This document shows, one piece after another, positions 10,143-22,962 of a DNA stretch of 64,000 nt. Below the pieces are notes generated by a model, which saw only the letters and a list, made by a program, of their open reading frames with translations, made no database searches and was not told where the DNA came from. A program made the position numbers and the translations under genes. The number at the start of each line of letters is the position of its first letter. Positions within the stretch are counted from its first letter, which is position 1. Origin of the DNA: Drosophila miranda (taxonomy: Eukaryota > Arthropoda > Insecta > Diptera > Drosophilidae); the NCBI RefSeq assembly GCF_003369915.1, contig NC_046674.1, forward strand, positions 11,470,001-11,534,000. The letters are read 5' to 3'.

Positions 10143-10144
10143 CC

Positions 10145-11110
10145 ATGAGCTTCAGTTTGCGACTTCGGCCTCCGGTCCGCCTGCTGGTGGACCTCGCCCT
10201 TCTGGCCCTGATTCTGATCCTTTCGGCGTACTTCAAGCGCATCTGGTGGCCTACCACCCAGCGCGGCTTCTTCTGCAACGACGAGACCCTGATGTATCCC
10301 TATCGCGAGAGCACCGTGAGCCCCACGCTGCTGCACTGGCTGGGAGTGCACTTGCCCCTGCTGTTCCTGGTCCTGCTCGAGTGCTTCCTGACCTGGCGCC
10401 GGGGCGAAGTGACCAGCTGGCGGCACCTCTGGCCGCTGTGGAACACCATCCGCTGGTTCCTCTACGGCCACGTATTCAACAATCTCCTCAAGAGCATCGG
10501 AAAGGAGACCATCGGCAGACTGAGGCCGCATTTCTTCGCCGTGTGCCAGCCCCAGTTTCCGGATGGAGGCAACTGCTCGGATGAGGCACACCGTGGTGGC
10601 CTGGTCTACCATGAGGCCTACAGCTGCCGGCCCGAGCTCTCGGGGGCCACCCAGGAGATGCTGACGAGCCTACACGTGTCCTTCCCCAGCGGTCACTCGT
10701 CCATGGCCTTCTACGGCCTGGTGTTCCTGGCCCTTCACTTGCGTCACCGCCGCTGGCCCTTGAGGGGCAGTCTTCTGGGACCCGTCCTCCAGCTGGGATG
10801 CCTCTGTGTGGCCTGGTTCGTGGCCATTAGCCGTGTCATGGACTACAAGCACCATTGGTCGGATGTTGTGGCCGGTTCGCTGCTGGGGGCCGGCACTGCT
10901 TTTGTGGTCGTCCAGGCGGCCAGGCTCGAGGAGGGACACAGGACCACCAAAGCGGCGGCGCCAACAAATGCGAATGCGAATGCAAATGAGAAGGAGAAGA
11001 AGAAGGAGGGCCAGGCAGAGGCAGATGCACTCGCAGTTGGAGCTGTGGCAGGGAAGAGCCACCAGCTGGCGCATGATTTGTGCCAGGTTACGTGTCAGGG
11101 CTCTAATTAG
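10145..11110 (+). CDS. Lipid phosphate phosphatase (wunen/lazaro-type PAP2), gene 4
   Basis: 321 residues from ATG 10145; an upstream in-frame GTG at 10112 is rejected because it falls at the predicted cap site. LPP fold with spans near 12-30, 60-82, 100-116, 185-200, 210-228 and 240-258; marker QRGFFCNDETLMYPYRES (39-56); C1 K120...RPH (127-129); C2 PSGH (181-184); C3 S229-R230...H236...D240. All catalytic residues are retained, so active lipid phosphate hydrolysis at the cell surface or lumen is expected. An NCS sequon lies at N143 in the extracellular loop. The C-terminal tail (about 260-321) is hydrophilic, with an Asn-Ala dipeptide run and a Lys/Glu cluster (NEKEKKKEGQ), unlike the tails of the other copies. 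The nearest clear AATAAA is far downstream (11593), so the 3' end is uncertain. Confidence 0.94.
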   Translation: MSFSLRLRPPVRLLVDLALLALILILSAYFKRIWWPTTQRGFFCNDETLMYPYRESTVSPTLLHWLGVHLPLLFLVLLECFLTWRRGEVTSWRHLWPLWNTIRWFLYGHVFNNLLKSIGKETIGRLRPHFFAVCQPQFPDGGNCSDEAHRGGLVYHEAYSCRPELSGATQEMLTSLHVSFPSGHSSMAFYGLVFLALHLRHRRWPLRGSLLGPVLQLGCLCVAWFVAISRVMDYKHHWSDVVAGSLLGAGTAFVVVQAARLEEGHRTTKAAAPTNANANANEKEKKKEGQAEADALAVGAVAGKSHQLAHDLCQVTCQGSN

Positions 11111-11740
11111 TTGAGGCTTGGTTTAAGCTATGCGATTTCTAGTTGTTAAGTTAAAGCGAAACAGTTGGCAGTAAATTTAGAAGTTATTTAAGCGAACAAG
11201 GCTTGTTTGTGGGCAGATCATTATGAACCGCTCAATGCATCTGCACCTCCTCAGATCTGTGCGAAAAGTCGGTGGAAACTGGAAACATCAAGATCGATCA
11301 AACGCTCGATCGAGTGGAAAACTGACGATTAGCGGACAGCCTTCCAATCGAATGAGGTTCAACGTTGCACAACAATCATAGTTTTTCCCCTGGCACTTGC
11401 GGTTGTATCTGTCTCTGTTTCCCAGCTAAAATATCAGGCTACCAGTTTCCCTCTCCCGCTCCACCGCTCTCCTCGGACTTCAGACCTGCGCTCCCTTCAC
11501 GGCTGCTCATAAAACGCCAAATACTGTGCAAATATTTGAGTAGAATGAGTGGCGTTTGTCAACGCACTTGCCAAAACACTTGCCCGTAACGCAATAAAGA
11601 CAAATCTGGTAATTAGCGTATACTATAAAGCTGTTTTCGTCTTTTGTCGGGGGAATTTTTCGATCTGTTTGCCTTTTGTATCAGAACAGAAATAGATTTC
11701 CAACGAAACCGGCGAACGCACCCCAGCCCAGCGAATAAAC
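11111..11740. other. Downstream region of LPP gene 4
   Basis: Likely gene 4 3' UTR followed by unique sequence. An AATAAA occurs at 11593-11598, about 480 nt after the stop. I see no coding sequence or RNA gene. Confidence 0.45.
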
Positions 11741-12330
11741 CCCCGAAATATTAATATTTACACTTCGATTTACGAACTGATACAAATGGACTTGGTCTGA
11801 AATTTCAGTTAAAAGAAATATATATTTTACTAAAATCAAATATTTTCATATTCAATATTTTCCATTTAAACTCAAATTGTTCTCATTTTTATGTTGAAAA
11901 TTTGTCCTATTTAAATTCTATTAATTTCATATCTAAGTTTAATACTTTTTGTACTTGAATTGAATATTGTTCATATCTAAAATTAAAATATATGTTATTG
12001 TGTTCATATTCAAGGCGTTAGCAGCTAAAACCAGTTGGGAATTAATATAAAATTATTTAAGCGAAATGCAAAAAGCATATCATTTAATTTTTTATTCAAT
12101 TTAAATAGTCTTTCACTTTGATATCAAAATAACTATTTTCAAATGGAGTCTTGATAATATTTAATATAAATATGAAACATATTAAGCTACAAATTCCATA
12201 TTTTTTTTGTATTATAAGGTGTTTTATTTTTAAAATTAAATTTATATTTATTTATATTTATATTAAAGTGAATTATTGTTCTATTTGTTGAACATTTATT
12301 TCTTATTAGTGTGCCATTTTTCTCTGAGTG
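11741..12330. repeat. AT-rich island of degenerate TTCATAT units
   Basis: About 590 bp of strongly AT-rich DNA in a GC-balanced neighbourhood. Within it, related oligomers such as TTCATATTCAA, TTCATATCTAAG and TTCATATCTAAAATT recur at irregular spacing. The right edge is abrupt, at TTTTTCTCTGAGTGTGGGGC. This could be a decayed repeat or small transposable element, or an AT-rich satellite-like tract; no terminal repeats or target duplication were found by eye. Confidence 0.45.
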
Positions 12331-15300
12331 TGGGGCACTAGTCTCCCTCCACTAAGGGTCCCTCCTGACCCGCTCTTGTCGTTTACAAATATATTTCAAT
12401 AGTTTCACTCGCGCCTGGATTGTAAGGGCCCCCGCATTGATTTCTATTGGCAGCCGCAGCTAATTTCGCGAAACGAACCCCAAGACCCCCGAAACAGAAA
12501 GCGAGAAAGAGCGCGGTCGTCGTCGTTGACAACGGGCCAACAATTAGCGGCTCTTTTAGTTTCATTAGCAGCAAATTTTCAAACGACTTAACCTCAGTCA
12601 ACAAGGCGGCCGCAGACTCTGAATGCTGCCTCTCCCTCACCCACCTCCCACCTCTCGGCCGCGGCCCCCATGAGAAAAAAGAGATATAAATAAATTTCCA
12701 CAGCCTTGGCATAAATTGGCGAAAAGGACCAAGCCATCTCCGACTCTCTGGCTGATGATGATGCGCAACACCTGGACCCGGTCCTGGGCCGGGCCTGGCC
12801 GGGCCTGGCCTGGGGATTTCTGCGGTACTTGGCACCCTCATCAGGTGAGGATGGATAGTGGCTGGGTAGGAAGAAGGTAGGCAGAGGTACGAGTAGCATC
12901 GGCCGACGCTTAATTGGCTCATTTATTTTGATGGCAAAGAAAATGCTAGAAAATTGTGGTTCTTTTTTTGTTTGCATCGCTTCGCTCCTTCTCCGCCTAA
13001 TTCCCTCTCCTTATCCCAGATTCTCCCTGGTTTTATTATGATTAATTGTGGCTAACACACACACACACACAGGGCACAGAGGGAAACTGACCCAAAGCTC
13101 CACTTTCTTGCCAACTTTTGCAACTGTGTCAAGTTGTTGTTGTTGTTGTTGTTGTCTGGCTGGGAGATTCGAATGATAAATTTCTATGCAATTTATTTTA
13201 ATCTGCTGCGACAGTCCCTGCCACACTAGCCCGGGTTCCGTTCCCCCCTCTCTCCGTCTCTCTCCCTCTCTTCCTCGCTGTTTCATGCGTTAATTAAATG
13301 GGAAAATATTTGCATCGCAGCCCCCGAATGGGGCCAGGGATAGGGTTCGGAAAGTTTTAGCTGCAATCCAACACAGTGACCCAAATCCGGCATTAGCGAA
13401 ACTTTTGTTTCGCTCTGCTTTGCCCGGGAAGGCCAGATGCGGGCATAGACTTTTCCGAGCAAGTTGCAATCGGAGTTATTTGCGGCCTGGGCGGAGTTCA
13501 TTAAGCCAGAGACGGAGACTTACACTGAGACTTGGCCACGTAACGCGACAGGAATTATGTAGAGTCAGGGAGTGGCAATCAGGGGGGGGTCTGGGTCTGC
13601 CTCTGCGGCCATCAATCAGGGCACCCGTTTAACAAGCACTTTCAATCAATTGCTTTCAACGTAACTCTTGAGCAAATTTAAGAGAGGCCACCGCAGACCA
13701 ACAGACCAACAGACCAACACAGCATCCGTGTATCTCTCTAATCACCGTCAGGTGTGATAATGCGGCCCGTCGGTGTCGGTGTCGGTGTCGGTGGCGGTGG
13801 CGGTGTTGGTGTTGGTGTTGGTGCCGGGGTCCAGTCCGGGCAGTTTGTCACTCCACATTATATCACCCTTCATCCAAAGCGAAGCACCAACTCATCCAAC
13901 TCCCATCAGCCATCAGACATCAGGCATCCATCGTACAGGAGTGCAGACTACATCGCTCTCGCATCGTCTGCTGCATTTTTGCATGGTTGTTTGCTCAACA
14001 AAATATCCCAAAGCATTTCGGGGATTTTCCACTCCTCTTGTTCCTCGTACTCCTCCTCTTGATGCTCCTGCTGCTCCTTCTCCTCTTTCTGCTGCCGCTG
14101 CTGCTGCTGTTGGCGTTGTTGCAACATGCGCTTCATATTTTTGCGGTTGCTGTCCTCCTTGCACTCCTGGCCAGCTTTTCCACTTGCTATTTGCCATCAG
14201 CAGTCATCAGTGTCTCTGCTTCCACCTCCCTCTTAACTCCTGCCCCGCCCCGCCCTGCCCTGCCACGGCCTCGCCTGGGTCCGCACTGCTCCAATCGTTG
14301 GCTTCATGTGTGTAAAGACAATTTGATAATCGCAAAATGCAGCATAGTTTGAGTTAATGAAGCTTGTGTGCCATGTGTGCCACCTTCGTAGAGGAGCCAC
14401 CCTTCTGCTGCCTTGGTGCTTTGCTGCTCTGCTGCTCATCGTGGTGGAGCAGTCGCAGTCGCAGTCGCATTCCCAGTCCCAGCCAGCACTCCAGAGACTC
14501 TTCCTCGTTCCCGTGGCCGTTGCCGTTGCCTTTCCGTTGTCGTTGTTTGTTGGGCAACAAGCAGAGCGTTTTGCTTGCCAATTAGTAATTTGCTTGCTAG
14601 TGCTGGTGCCTGGCCATGGCCATGGCGATGGCGATGGCTGGGGAATGGTTTACCAGTCCAGACCAGACCAGACCAGAGCAGACCACACCAGACCGCACCA
14701 GTCCCTGACAACCTGAGGGAGTTTTAAATTGTCCAAGGTGGAGCCATAGCCATAGTCAGAGGAGCCAGTGCCACCACAGCCAGAGCCAGGACTGGCTCAA
14801 GTTCGTTTAATGGCTGTCCAATTGGCATTGCTTTAATCTAAAAGTTGTGGCAGATTACGGTGCGGAATCAGAGCTCTCCGTCGTCGGAAAAGTTGTGCGC
14901 CGTCCCGTCCCGTCCCGTCCCGACCCGACCCGTGCCGTGTTTCGCATTCAGGCATTCAGGCATTCTTTTTCAATTTGTTTAAATTAATGTGACACTTTAC
15001 AATGCATCGTTAATGTTTTCCATTTCCATTCCGCCTGCTGTGAACTTATTTATTTCATCGTGCAGCGGGCAGCGGGCAGCGGGCAGCATGCAGCATGCAG
15101 CATGCAACGTGCAACGTTCATCGACAGGCCAGGCAGATCCTTCGACAGGGAAGACAGGCGAAGTCCAAGTGACAATGTGACAGATGGGGCTCCCAAAAAG
15201 GGCGCCTGCAACGATGCAATTTGAATGAAAAGCAGCAGGACAGCAGACAAGAGATCTTGCAGCAACAATCGTGGAAAACAACCCATTTTCCTCCTCCTTC

Positions 15301-15925
15301 CTTGTCACCTTCAGCGTTCGCCTTTGGTGCGGAATGGAATGGAATGGAATTCGCTTCCGTTTTCGATGTCCTGTCGTAGAAATCACACGCAGCCTTGACA
15401 CGTGACAGCTAAGGGATGGAGGACAGAGCCAGGGGCACGGGCACGGGGACGACTGTGCGGCGGCCATTTTGCGTTTTGTCGCCGCCATCATTATTAATAT
15501 TGCTGGCACAGGACGAGAGCCAGAGCCAGAGCCACAGCCAGAGCCAGTGCCAGTGCCAGAACGAGGGACAGAACCAGGACCACGACCAGGACGAGCGATG
15601 CTAACTTCCGTTGCGTTGCGTGGCATTCGTGCTGTGATTTTTTCGCGGCTCTTCCATTCCCGGCTTTCTTTTTCGATGGCTCTGACAATTTTGATTGTTG
15701 GCCCGGCTGAATGGAGGATGTCCTGCTCCTGGTACGATGCTGCTCCTCCTGCTGGGACCCAGGACAGCAGTCGAAACAGGTGTGGCCGTCAACTGGCAAT
15801 CAACTTTCATTTAGCAGCATCATTTGTCACGCTTGTTTATTGCCCGGTTACGTGTTGGCCACACTTAATGGCTGTTATTGTCGTCCCCGACCGACGCGCC
15901 GGCTCCTCACAGAGGAGGGGACACC

Positions 15926-15955
15926 AGACAAGACAAGACAAGACAAGACAAGACA
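15926..15955. repeat. (AGACA)n microsatellite
   Basis: About six tandem copies of the pentamer AGACA. Confidence 0.85.
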
Positions 15956-16256
15956 GCGCCAGACAAAACAAGGGACAAGCAGAGGAGACAAGACAGTACG
16001 TATTGTATTGGTCCGGGATGCGGCACTCGATTTGTATTGATTTAAAATCATACAGTGCACGGGGCAGGCAGAACTTTATGGAATCATGTGGCATGCGGCG
16101 TTGCTTCCTTTGCAACGCCATAAATTAGCAACTATTTCAATCATCCCCCCCCCCCCTGCCTTTTCTATTCCACCCACGAAAGAGGCACAGATCATAACTA
16201 AAACATAGCCCCAATTATGCCGCAAGCTCCGATGCTGATTCATTGATGAGCCCCCC

Positions 16257-16260
<4 letters not shown>

Positions 16261-16291
<31 letters not shown>
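16261..16291. repeat. (GT)n microsatellite
   Basis: An uninterrupted GT run of about 31 nt, preceded by a short C-run. Confidence 0.9.
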
Positions 16292-16292
<1 letters not shown>

Positions 16293-19200
16293 CAGGGACG
16301 AAAAACGAAATGAAAACGCAGACCCATTGCTAATGCCGCGTTGATTATGAATATTTTAGGAGCAGCCACTGCCACAGCAATGATCATCATCCTCATCATG
16401 ATGATGATGATGGTGTGGATACTGGATTGGGTCTCGCGTACGCGGGCAATAAATTTATATGCCTCGTAGAAGCCACCTCCACCCCCCACCCCCCTTGGCC
16501 CCATTCCGGCTGCTTTTGGGCATATGAAAATTTACATTTTGGCAATTTCCAGCTGTCGAAGCTGTGCGCCGCTGCCGACGCTGCCGCCGGCGCTGCCGGC
16601 CTCCCCCATTAGTTCTGGCTGCAGTGGCCGATAGCAAATCTTCAACGGACTCTGACTCCGACTCCGATTCCGATTCCGATTCCATGTCCGTGTCCGTGTC
16701 CGTGCCTCTGTCCGTGCGAGTGCATCGCGTAAATTCCGTTACGACGTTGCTGTCCGTTCGCTTTGCCAGAAAATGCAATTTCCTAATTTCTCACTGGGGA
16801 AATGCCGTTAAGAACCTAGACGGGGGTTAGGGCTGACCACTCGACCGGCCAGGCCCAGGCCCAGGCCCAGGCCCTGCAGTCCGACTGATTGGCCAGGGCT
16901 GAGGGTGCACGGGGGGTTCACGGGCTGGCTCAAGAGGTGTTCGCTTCCAAATTAATGACCCAGCGCCGCAGACGATGAGCAGCACAAACAAAAACCCAAC
17001 ATACTCGCACATAAAAAGAGAGGTGAAGCCGAAGCCGAAGCCGAGGCCGCAGACAAAGGCGCATAAATGCATAAAGTGAAGTCGGAAAATTGCAGCAATT
17101 GCAGGAGAGGTCTCACTTGGGGTGCACCTCTCCCTCCGGGCTTATGCAAAGCAAATTGGTTTATGCATGAGGCGTCGGACAGACGCAGCCAAACCAAACC
17201 AAACCAAACGAAACGAAAGGATGTAAGGCGCTTCACACTAAAACGGAGCCCCAGCCCCAGTCCCAGCCCCAGTCCCAGCCTCAGCCCCACTCTCACCAGC
17301 GAGACCGAGGCTGATATGATGGAAGCACCGGCGGGAAATGGCCACAGACCACCGCCCTCCCCCTGATTTGGGAGTCGGGGTGTGGGTTGGGGAGAAGGGG
17401 GGTTGGGGGTCGTGAGTGCCGGGCTAAGTAAATTGTTGGCTCAGCCCTTGATTAGCTTAGCCGGGGCCAAAGAGCAGGAGGAAGCTGTTGGCCGTAATGC
17501 ATTTTGGGAACCACACGAGCGGAATTTATGTACGAGTATACATATCCGAGCATCCGTTCTGTTCTCGCCGAGAAGGAGGTTGCATTAAAATTTCAATATG
17601 CGTACCCTTGTTAAAGCCAAGTGCAACATCACTCCATGCCACGCCACTCCACGCCACTCCACTACAGGAGGAGGCACACGTCAATGATGCACCCAGTGGC
17701 AGGGGCGGGGTACACTTTTATCTGCAAATCTAAAAGCCCTCAAAAAATGAAACCGTTTTTAAAATGCTTATTAAACTGCCATAACACCACGCCCCCAGCC
17801 CCACCCCAGACAGGTCCTCCTGGATAATGACAACCACACAGTACGTGGTACTTCCTGTTCCTGTAACCCTTTCATCTGTTTGCCCATTCGGGAGGGCCAG
17901 AATCAATAAACGAGAACAAAAATGTCGGGGGCTTAGAAGCCAAATTGGATTTGCCAAGGGATCGGATCGGATCGGGGTTTAGGAATAGGAATCGCAGTGG
18001 GAAAAAGGAGTACCAGTGGGTTCTTGTTTGGGGCTTGGGTTCGAGTCTAAGTAAGCAGATAATATGACCATGGCTGAAAGGGAATGTCAATGGGGGCTGG
18101 GATTGGCATTGGCATTGGCATTGGGTTTGGGTGTGGTTTTGGGTTTGGGGCTTTCATAAAAGTAAGAGTAAAGCGCAGATTGTTTTTGGCCCCGTCCCCA
18201 GTGGGGGATTAAGATCTGCAGCGAGCCAAACCGACCATCGATGATGACAGCAATGATGGAGGGGGTGAAAGGGTGCCCAGAGAGAGAGCATAAAACCGAA
18301 CCAAAGCGAACCCCCGTTAAATGTTATGGAAGCCAAGAGACGGGCCCAAAGCCCCCAATCGCCGCAGCGAAAGCGAAAGAGTGAACGCATAATCATCACT
18401 TTTAACGGCAGGAAGGACGAACGGAAGGTCGGAGGGCCGGGGATTGGGTCGCGATGGTAGGTGGTAGGTGGTAGGTGGTGCCGGGTAGGTCCAAAAATCG
18501 CGCTTATGACTTTTCAAATGAATGACAGCAATTAACGCAGTCAATGATGGCGCGGCCATTGTTTGCCCTGTTCTCGTCCTGCGAGCTCCTGTTTGCTTTT
18601 TGCGCCAGTTTGGCCAGCCATTAAAAGCCGCCAACGTTGTCGACAGTCCACAGTCCACTGTCCACAGTCCACAGCCACGTCCTTAGCCACGTCCACATCC
18701 ACGTCTGTGTCTGTGTCTAGGCTCGCATTCACGTCCATGGTCGCCAGTGTTATGACACATAAAAAGCAACTGGTTCAGGACCAGGACTAGGACCAGTCCA
18801 GTACCAGGACCATGACTGCGCCTAGTCTGGGACAAGGACAACAAAGCCGACTCCGTTATCAGCTGTCTGGCTCTTGGATGCTGGCTGCTGGCTGTTGGTC
18901 GAAAGGCTCAGGGCTAAAAACAAACAAAATACGCCCGAGACCGAGGGCTGAGGCCACTAAATCTGTTATTTATATGGCATCAGCGGGCCATTGGGTGGTG
19001 CTGGAGGGCGGGTACAAACGATGCGTTTGTCGAGCATATTTTAGATATTTTTATGCGACCGCCAGACAAGGCGGATTTACAGCAGCAGATGGGTGGCTGA
19101 GTGTGGGGCAGGCTAAGAAATATTTAAGAGTGTTGCGGAATGATCTGGGGGAGCCGTAGGAAAACCCTTGCCGCGACCACTTTGTCACTCATTTTCGCAC

Positions 19201-22200
19201 GCTCCCGCTCCTGTCCGGGCAAACGCACGGAAACGCGGCCCCTCGTTCATCATGGACTACTGCCAATATGTTGACCCTGTCACAAAACCGAACCAACGAC
19301 GCCTCCGCACTCTTTATGGGCCCCAGGACTTTGGCATCTGTTGACCCAAACGCGCAACCAATTTTGGCCAACGCCTGCAACGTTCAGTGCGGTGTTCGGT
19401 GCTCGGTGCTCGGTGCTCGGTGTTCTGTATTCTGTGTCCTGTGTTGCAGTCGATTGTTGGCTGCTGCAGTGTCCAGCGGCCATTCTGGCGGCGGATGCTG
19501 CTGTTGCTGCACTTCATCATTACCCGGTCGTTATCGCTTTTTTGAATTTAAATAATGGTCGCTTGGCAGTGGAACGGGCGCCCCCCCAAAAACGAGGGGC
19601 AAGCGAAGCACGGAAAACTGATTTGAAATTTGAGCCCCGACACGTACGTACGTCGAACGTAATGTCCTGTCCCCAATTCATCTGCTCCTCGTTCTCGTTC
19701 CCGGACCCGTTCTCGCTCTCCTCTCGCTTGGCCTGATTGTTAATGAGATGATGTTGTGGCACGGAGACCCCGGAGCTCGGGTCGGACTCCTGCAGCCACC
19801 CTGCGAGGGAGGCAGTAGGTTGCCGGCCTAACCGCACTCGAAATGCTCTGGGGGTTTTTATCACACATACGACCCGTGTGTCGTCATGGCCGCATGCATA
19901 ATTTGCATCACCTCCATCTCCCCCCATGGGGGCGTGCCATCCCCCATCCCCCAGCCACCAGCCAGGCCTGTTCCCAGCCCAGATCCCCGCTAGCGTTGGC
20001 GGCCACGAAAGTGCTCATGAAAATACGCGAAAATGTTGTAGGCGAAATATGTTTTCGGTTTGGCTTTGAAATGTCATTTTCGGTTGCCGCAGGCTGCAAG
20101 CTTGTCGCGTATCAATGTGTCGAAATGGAGGCAGATAAGGGACATATTTAAAAAATTTATGTCCGACTTTTGCAGGGTTTTCCTCCGCAAAATAATTCGG
20201 TCAAATTGTTTTATTGCGGCACCAAAGATACGACTATCCCCGGCCGAAACATGAACTTGGACCGGGAGGAGTTTGCAGTGTTTTGCCTCTTCTGCCGCCA
20301 AGTGCTGCATCAGCAGCAGCATCAGCGGCAGAAAGAAACATCAGCAGTGGCAACATTCAGTTGAAGATGCCAAACACGCTCTTCCTGCACAGCAATTCCT
20401 ATCTCATCCTCTGCAGAGCACTCCTCTGTGTGGGGTTTGCGTGGACACTCAAAGCTGTTAGTGAAGTGCCCAGTGACTGGACACGGAAAAAAACGCCGGG
20501 TGAAAGGCAAAGGGATCCGAACAGAGAGAAATTCGCTGACTTCCAATCAAGTTCGTCAGGCAGCACATAAAACGGGCCCAGAGAGCACAAGGATTTGAGG
20601 GAGCGAAGCGGGGTCCGTGAAAGGGAGCACCCAATCGCCAACGCCAAATGTCCATCATCTGCAATGGCAATAAAACTGGCCAAAAGGCAGCCCAAGGATT
20701 CACTGAGCAATGCAACGCATATAAAATATTTGCCGCAGCAGCCAGAAAAAAAAAAAAAATGTGGAAAAATGGGAAAAAAAGGGAAAGAACACTGGGAAAG
20801 GGCGAAAAGGCTGAAAGCCTGAGGAGTGGCGTGCGGGCCTGGACCGGTCAGAGATAGATGCCAAAAGGGCCGAAAATGATGCCCAGCGAGTGAGAAGGAG
20901 TGCAAAGTGGCCACCCCCTGGCCCATGAGGAGTGGCTGCTGGTCAGGTGCCTGCTGGGACGCAGATACAAGGCGCGTGAGAGCCGCAAATTATTGTTGCA
21001 TACTTTAAGCGGTTTCGGCCCGCTATTCGGCCCGTTCCCCCAGCATGTGAGCATACCTTTGGCCTGCCTGTGGTTTTGTCCTTTCTCCCCAGCTAAGCGG
21101 CATATCAGAATCTCATAAAATGTGCCCCCAGCCCCGTTGCTCCGTTGCCCCGTTGCCCCGTTGCCCCCGCCTTTTATTTTGTTAATTGTGCAACGATTCC
21201 GGCGCTATGCGATTCCTTGCTGTTTGCTGTTTGCTGTTGGCATTGCTGCGCTTGCAGTTTGTCTTTTTATGGCTCGTCCTTCCCTTCCCACACACATATT
21301 CCCTGTCGTGGCCATGTAATTGTTTGAGGATTCCATACAGATTTATTGTGGCTCTCCGGCTCTTCGGCTCTTCGGCTGTGTGGCTGGCTGGCTGGCTGTG
21401 TTGTTTTAGCCCTTGAAACACTGTGTAAACGGACCATTTGATGGGAGTTTGATTTGTCAGTTGTTTAATTTATGACTGCGTCGAAAGAGTTGCGAAACAG
21501 TTTTGAGAACTCTCTCACACTCCCTCTGTCAGGGCTCCTGGAGCTGTCCTTCCGCCCCAGGAGTGGGACTCGGACGAGGAGGACTAGTGCCTGCTGGTTA
21601 GTTTCATGCCGTGGCCAAATAAACTGTTAAAAATGCTGAGAAAGCGCGATGTGTCCAAGCCCCAAAGAGGAAAAGGAAGTGGAAGTGCCAGTGGAAGTGC
21701 CAGTGCCGGTGCCGCTGCCAGTGGAAAAAAGTGCAACAACTGACGCCAGAAACAATAAATGCCGCTGAGCACTACAACAGAACACAGCGAAGGATGGCGG
21801 AGGGATTGCAGGCAGGGAAATGTGCTAAGGAAAATACAAAATAACAGAAGTGCCAAATGGCCAGCCAGCCAGCCAGCAGCCAGCCAGCGGCGCAGAGAAA
21901 GGAAAATGCGGAAAAAGTCGCAAGTAGCCATGGAAAAACAACAGAGAACGAGAACGAGAACGAGAGCAAGAGAAAGAGGCACCAATGTTTATCCAGGAGG
22001 TGGGTGGGAGGGGGGTGGGGTTGCACGGTGGCTGAAACAGTTCGCGTAGCACATGTGGCAAGAGCACAGATACGAGAGTACAGCACTCGAAAATCGACGA
22101 AAATCCTTTTGCATGTTGTTTCACAAGTGGCCAACCATCCCCGTCTCCGTCCCCGTGCCCCGCGCCCCGCGCCACACCCTGATTTCCATTCAGCCCCAAT

Positions 22201-22910
22201 CCGTACGAGTGTTCCGTCCATTCTGCTGATGCAGCGAGTGCGATGTGCGATGTACCCTCTCTCTGTATGTGTGTGTGTGTGTGTATCTTGACTCCGTTTT
22301 ATTTCAGTTATATCTGTAGATACTTTCGCAACACTTCATAAACCATAAAAACAACACGAGACCAGAACCAGCACCAGCACCACACACCAGGCAGGCAGCC
22401 AATGGGAGTCGGAAAATTTAATTTGAAGCCCATAATTTTTGGGTTAACGCGGGCTTCCTTCGGCGTGGAACAGCTGCAGGAGATTCAAAAGGACCTGTTT
22501 ATTGCAATTTGTGCCAAGACAAAGACAAGGATGGCTGGATCTAGCGCGGTGGGAGGAATTTCCATCTCTCCATCGGGCTCCCAATGTGACTCTCGGGTGA
22601 GGCGAGACAAACCCTTCCCCGCTAGATTAATGTGGGACGTGGGACGCCAATCATCTGCCATGCCAAAGCACCCAGAGGTGATGGCTTAAGTTCTGGGAAA
22701 TGGCATGTGAGCCGATCCCGAGCGTGGAATCGCTGTGTTCGGTTTCCGCGGCTGTTGATGTCAACAAATATGCAGTTCCCAGAAACCTCAAGTGCAAATC
22801 AATAGCCGTCTTGCTGCATAAGTAAACAAAAGGGGAATTGGTGGCATCGAGTTTCCAGACGAGTTCTGGAAACCGACTGTCAGCAGTTGGTCGGCCAGTT
22901 GTGGAGTGGG

Positions 22911-22946
22911 AGTCCGGAGTCCGGAGTCCGGAGTCCGGAGTCCGGT
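22911..22946. repeat. AGTCCGG heptamer tandem repeat upstream of the protease homologue
   Basis: About five perfect copies of the 7-mer AGTCCGG end roughly 10 nt before the TATA box at 22956. The position inside the proximal promoter means copy-number change could affect expression; that effect is speculative. Confidence 0.8.
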
Positions 22947-22955
22947 CCGAGGGGC

Positions 22956-22962
22956 TATAAAA
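22956..22962 (+). promoter_or_regulatory. TATA box of the serine protease homologue
   Basis: TATAAAA at 22956-22962, 43 nt before the ATG at 23005. Transcription would start near 22985-22990, giving a very short 5' UTR (about 15-20 nt). A focused TATA promoter is typical of tissue-restricted secreted-protein genes in flies. Confidence 0.7.

Larger units (their letters stand above)
8660..10144. other. Spacer between LPP genes 3 and 4
   Basis: Contains gene 3 poly(A) signals (8719-8729 and AATAAATAA near 8936), a short ATGAG repeat near 8756-8770, a GACTGGCT repeat near 9221-9241, a CAG run near 9796-9812, a G-rich GGGGCT repeat at about 10026-10050, and the gene 4 core promoter at 10109-10142. 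No independent coding sequence is supported. Confidence 0.55.

Noticed and set aside
10112-10144. N-terminal extension of LPP gene 4 from a GTG codon
   Set aside because: GTG starts are not expected in fly genes, and the codon lies at the predicted transcription start.
18041-18060. tRNA-like B box (GGGTTCGAGTC)
   Set aside because: No A box at the right spacing and no cloverleaf found.
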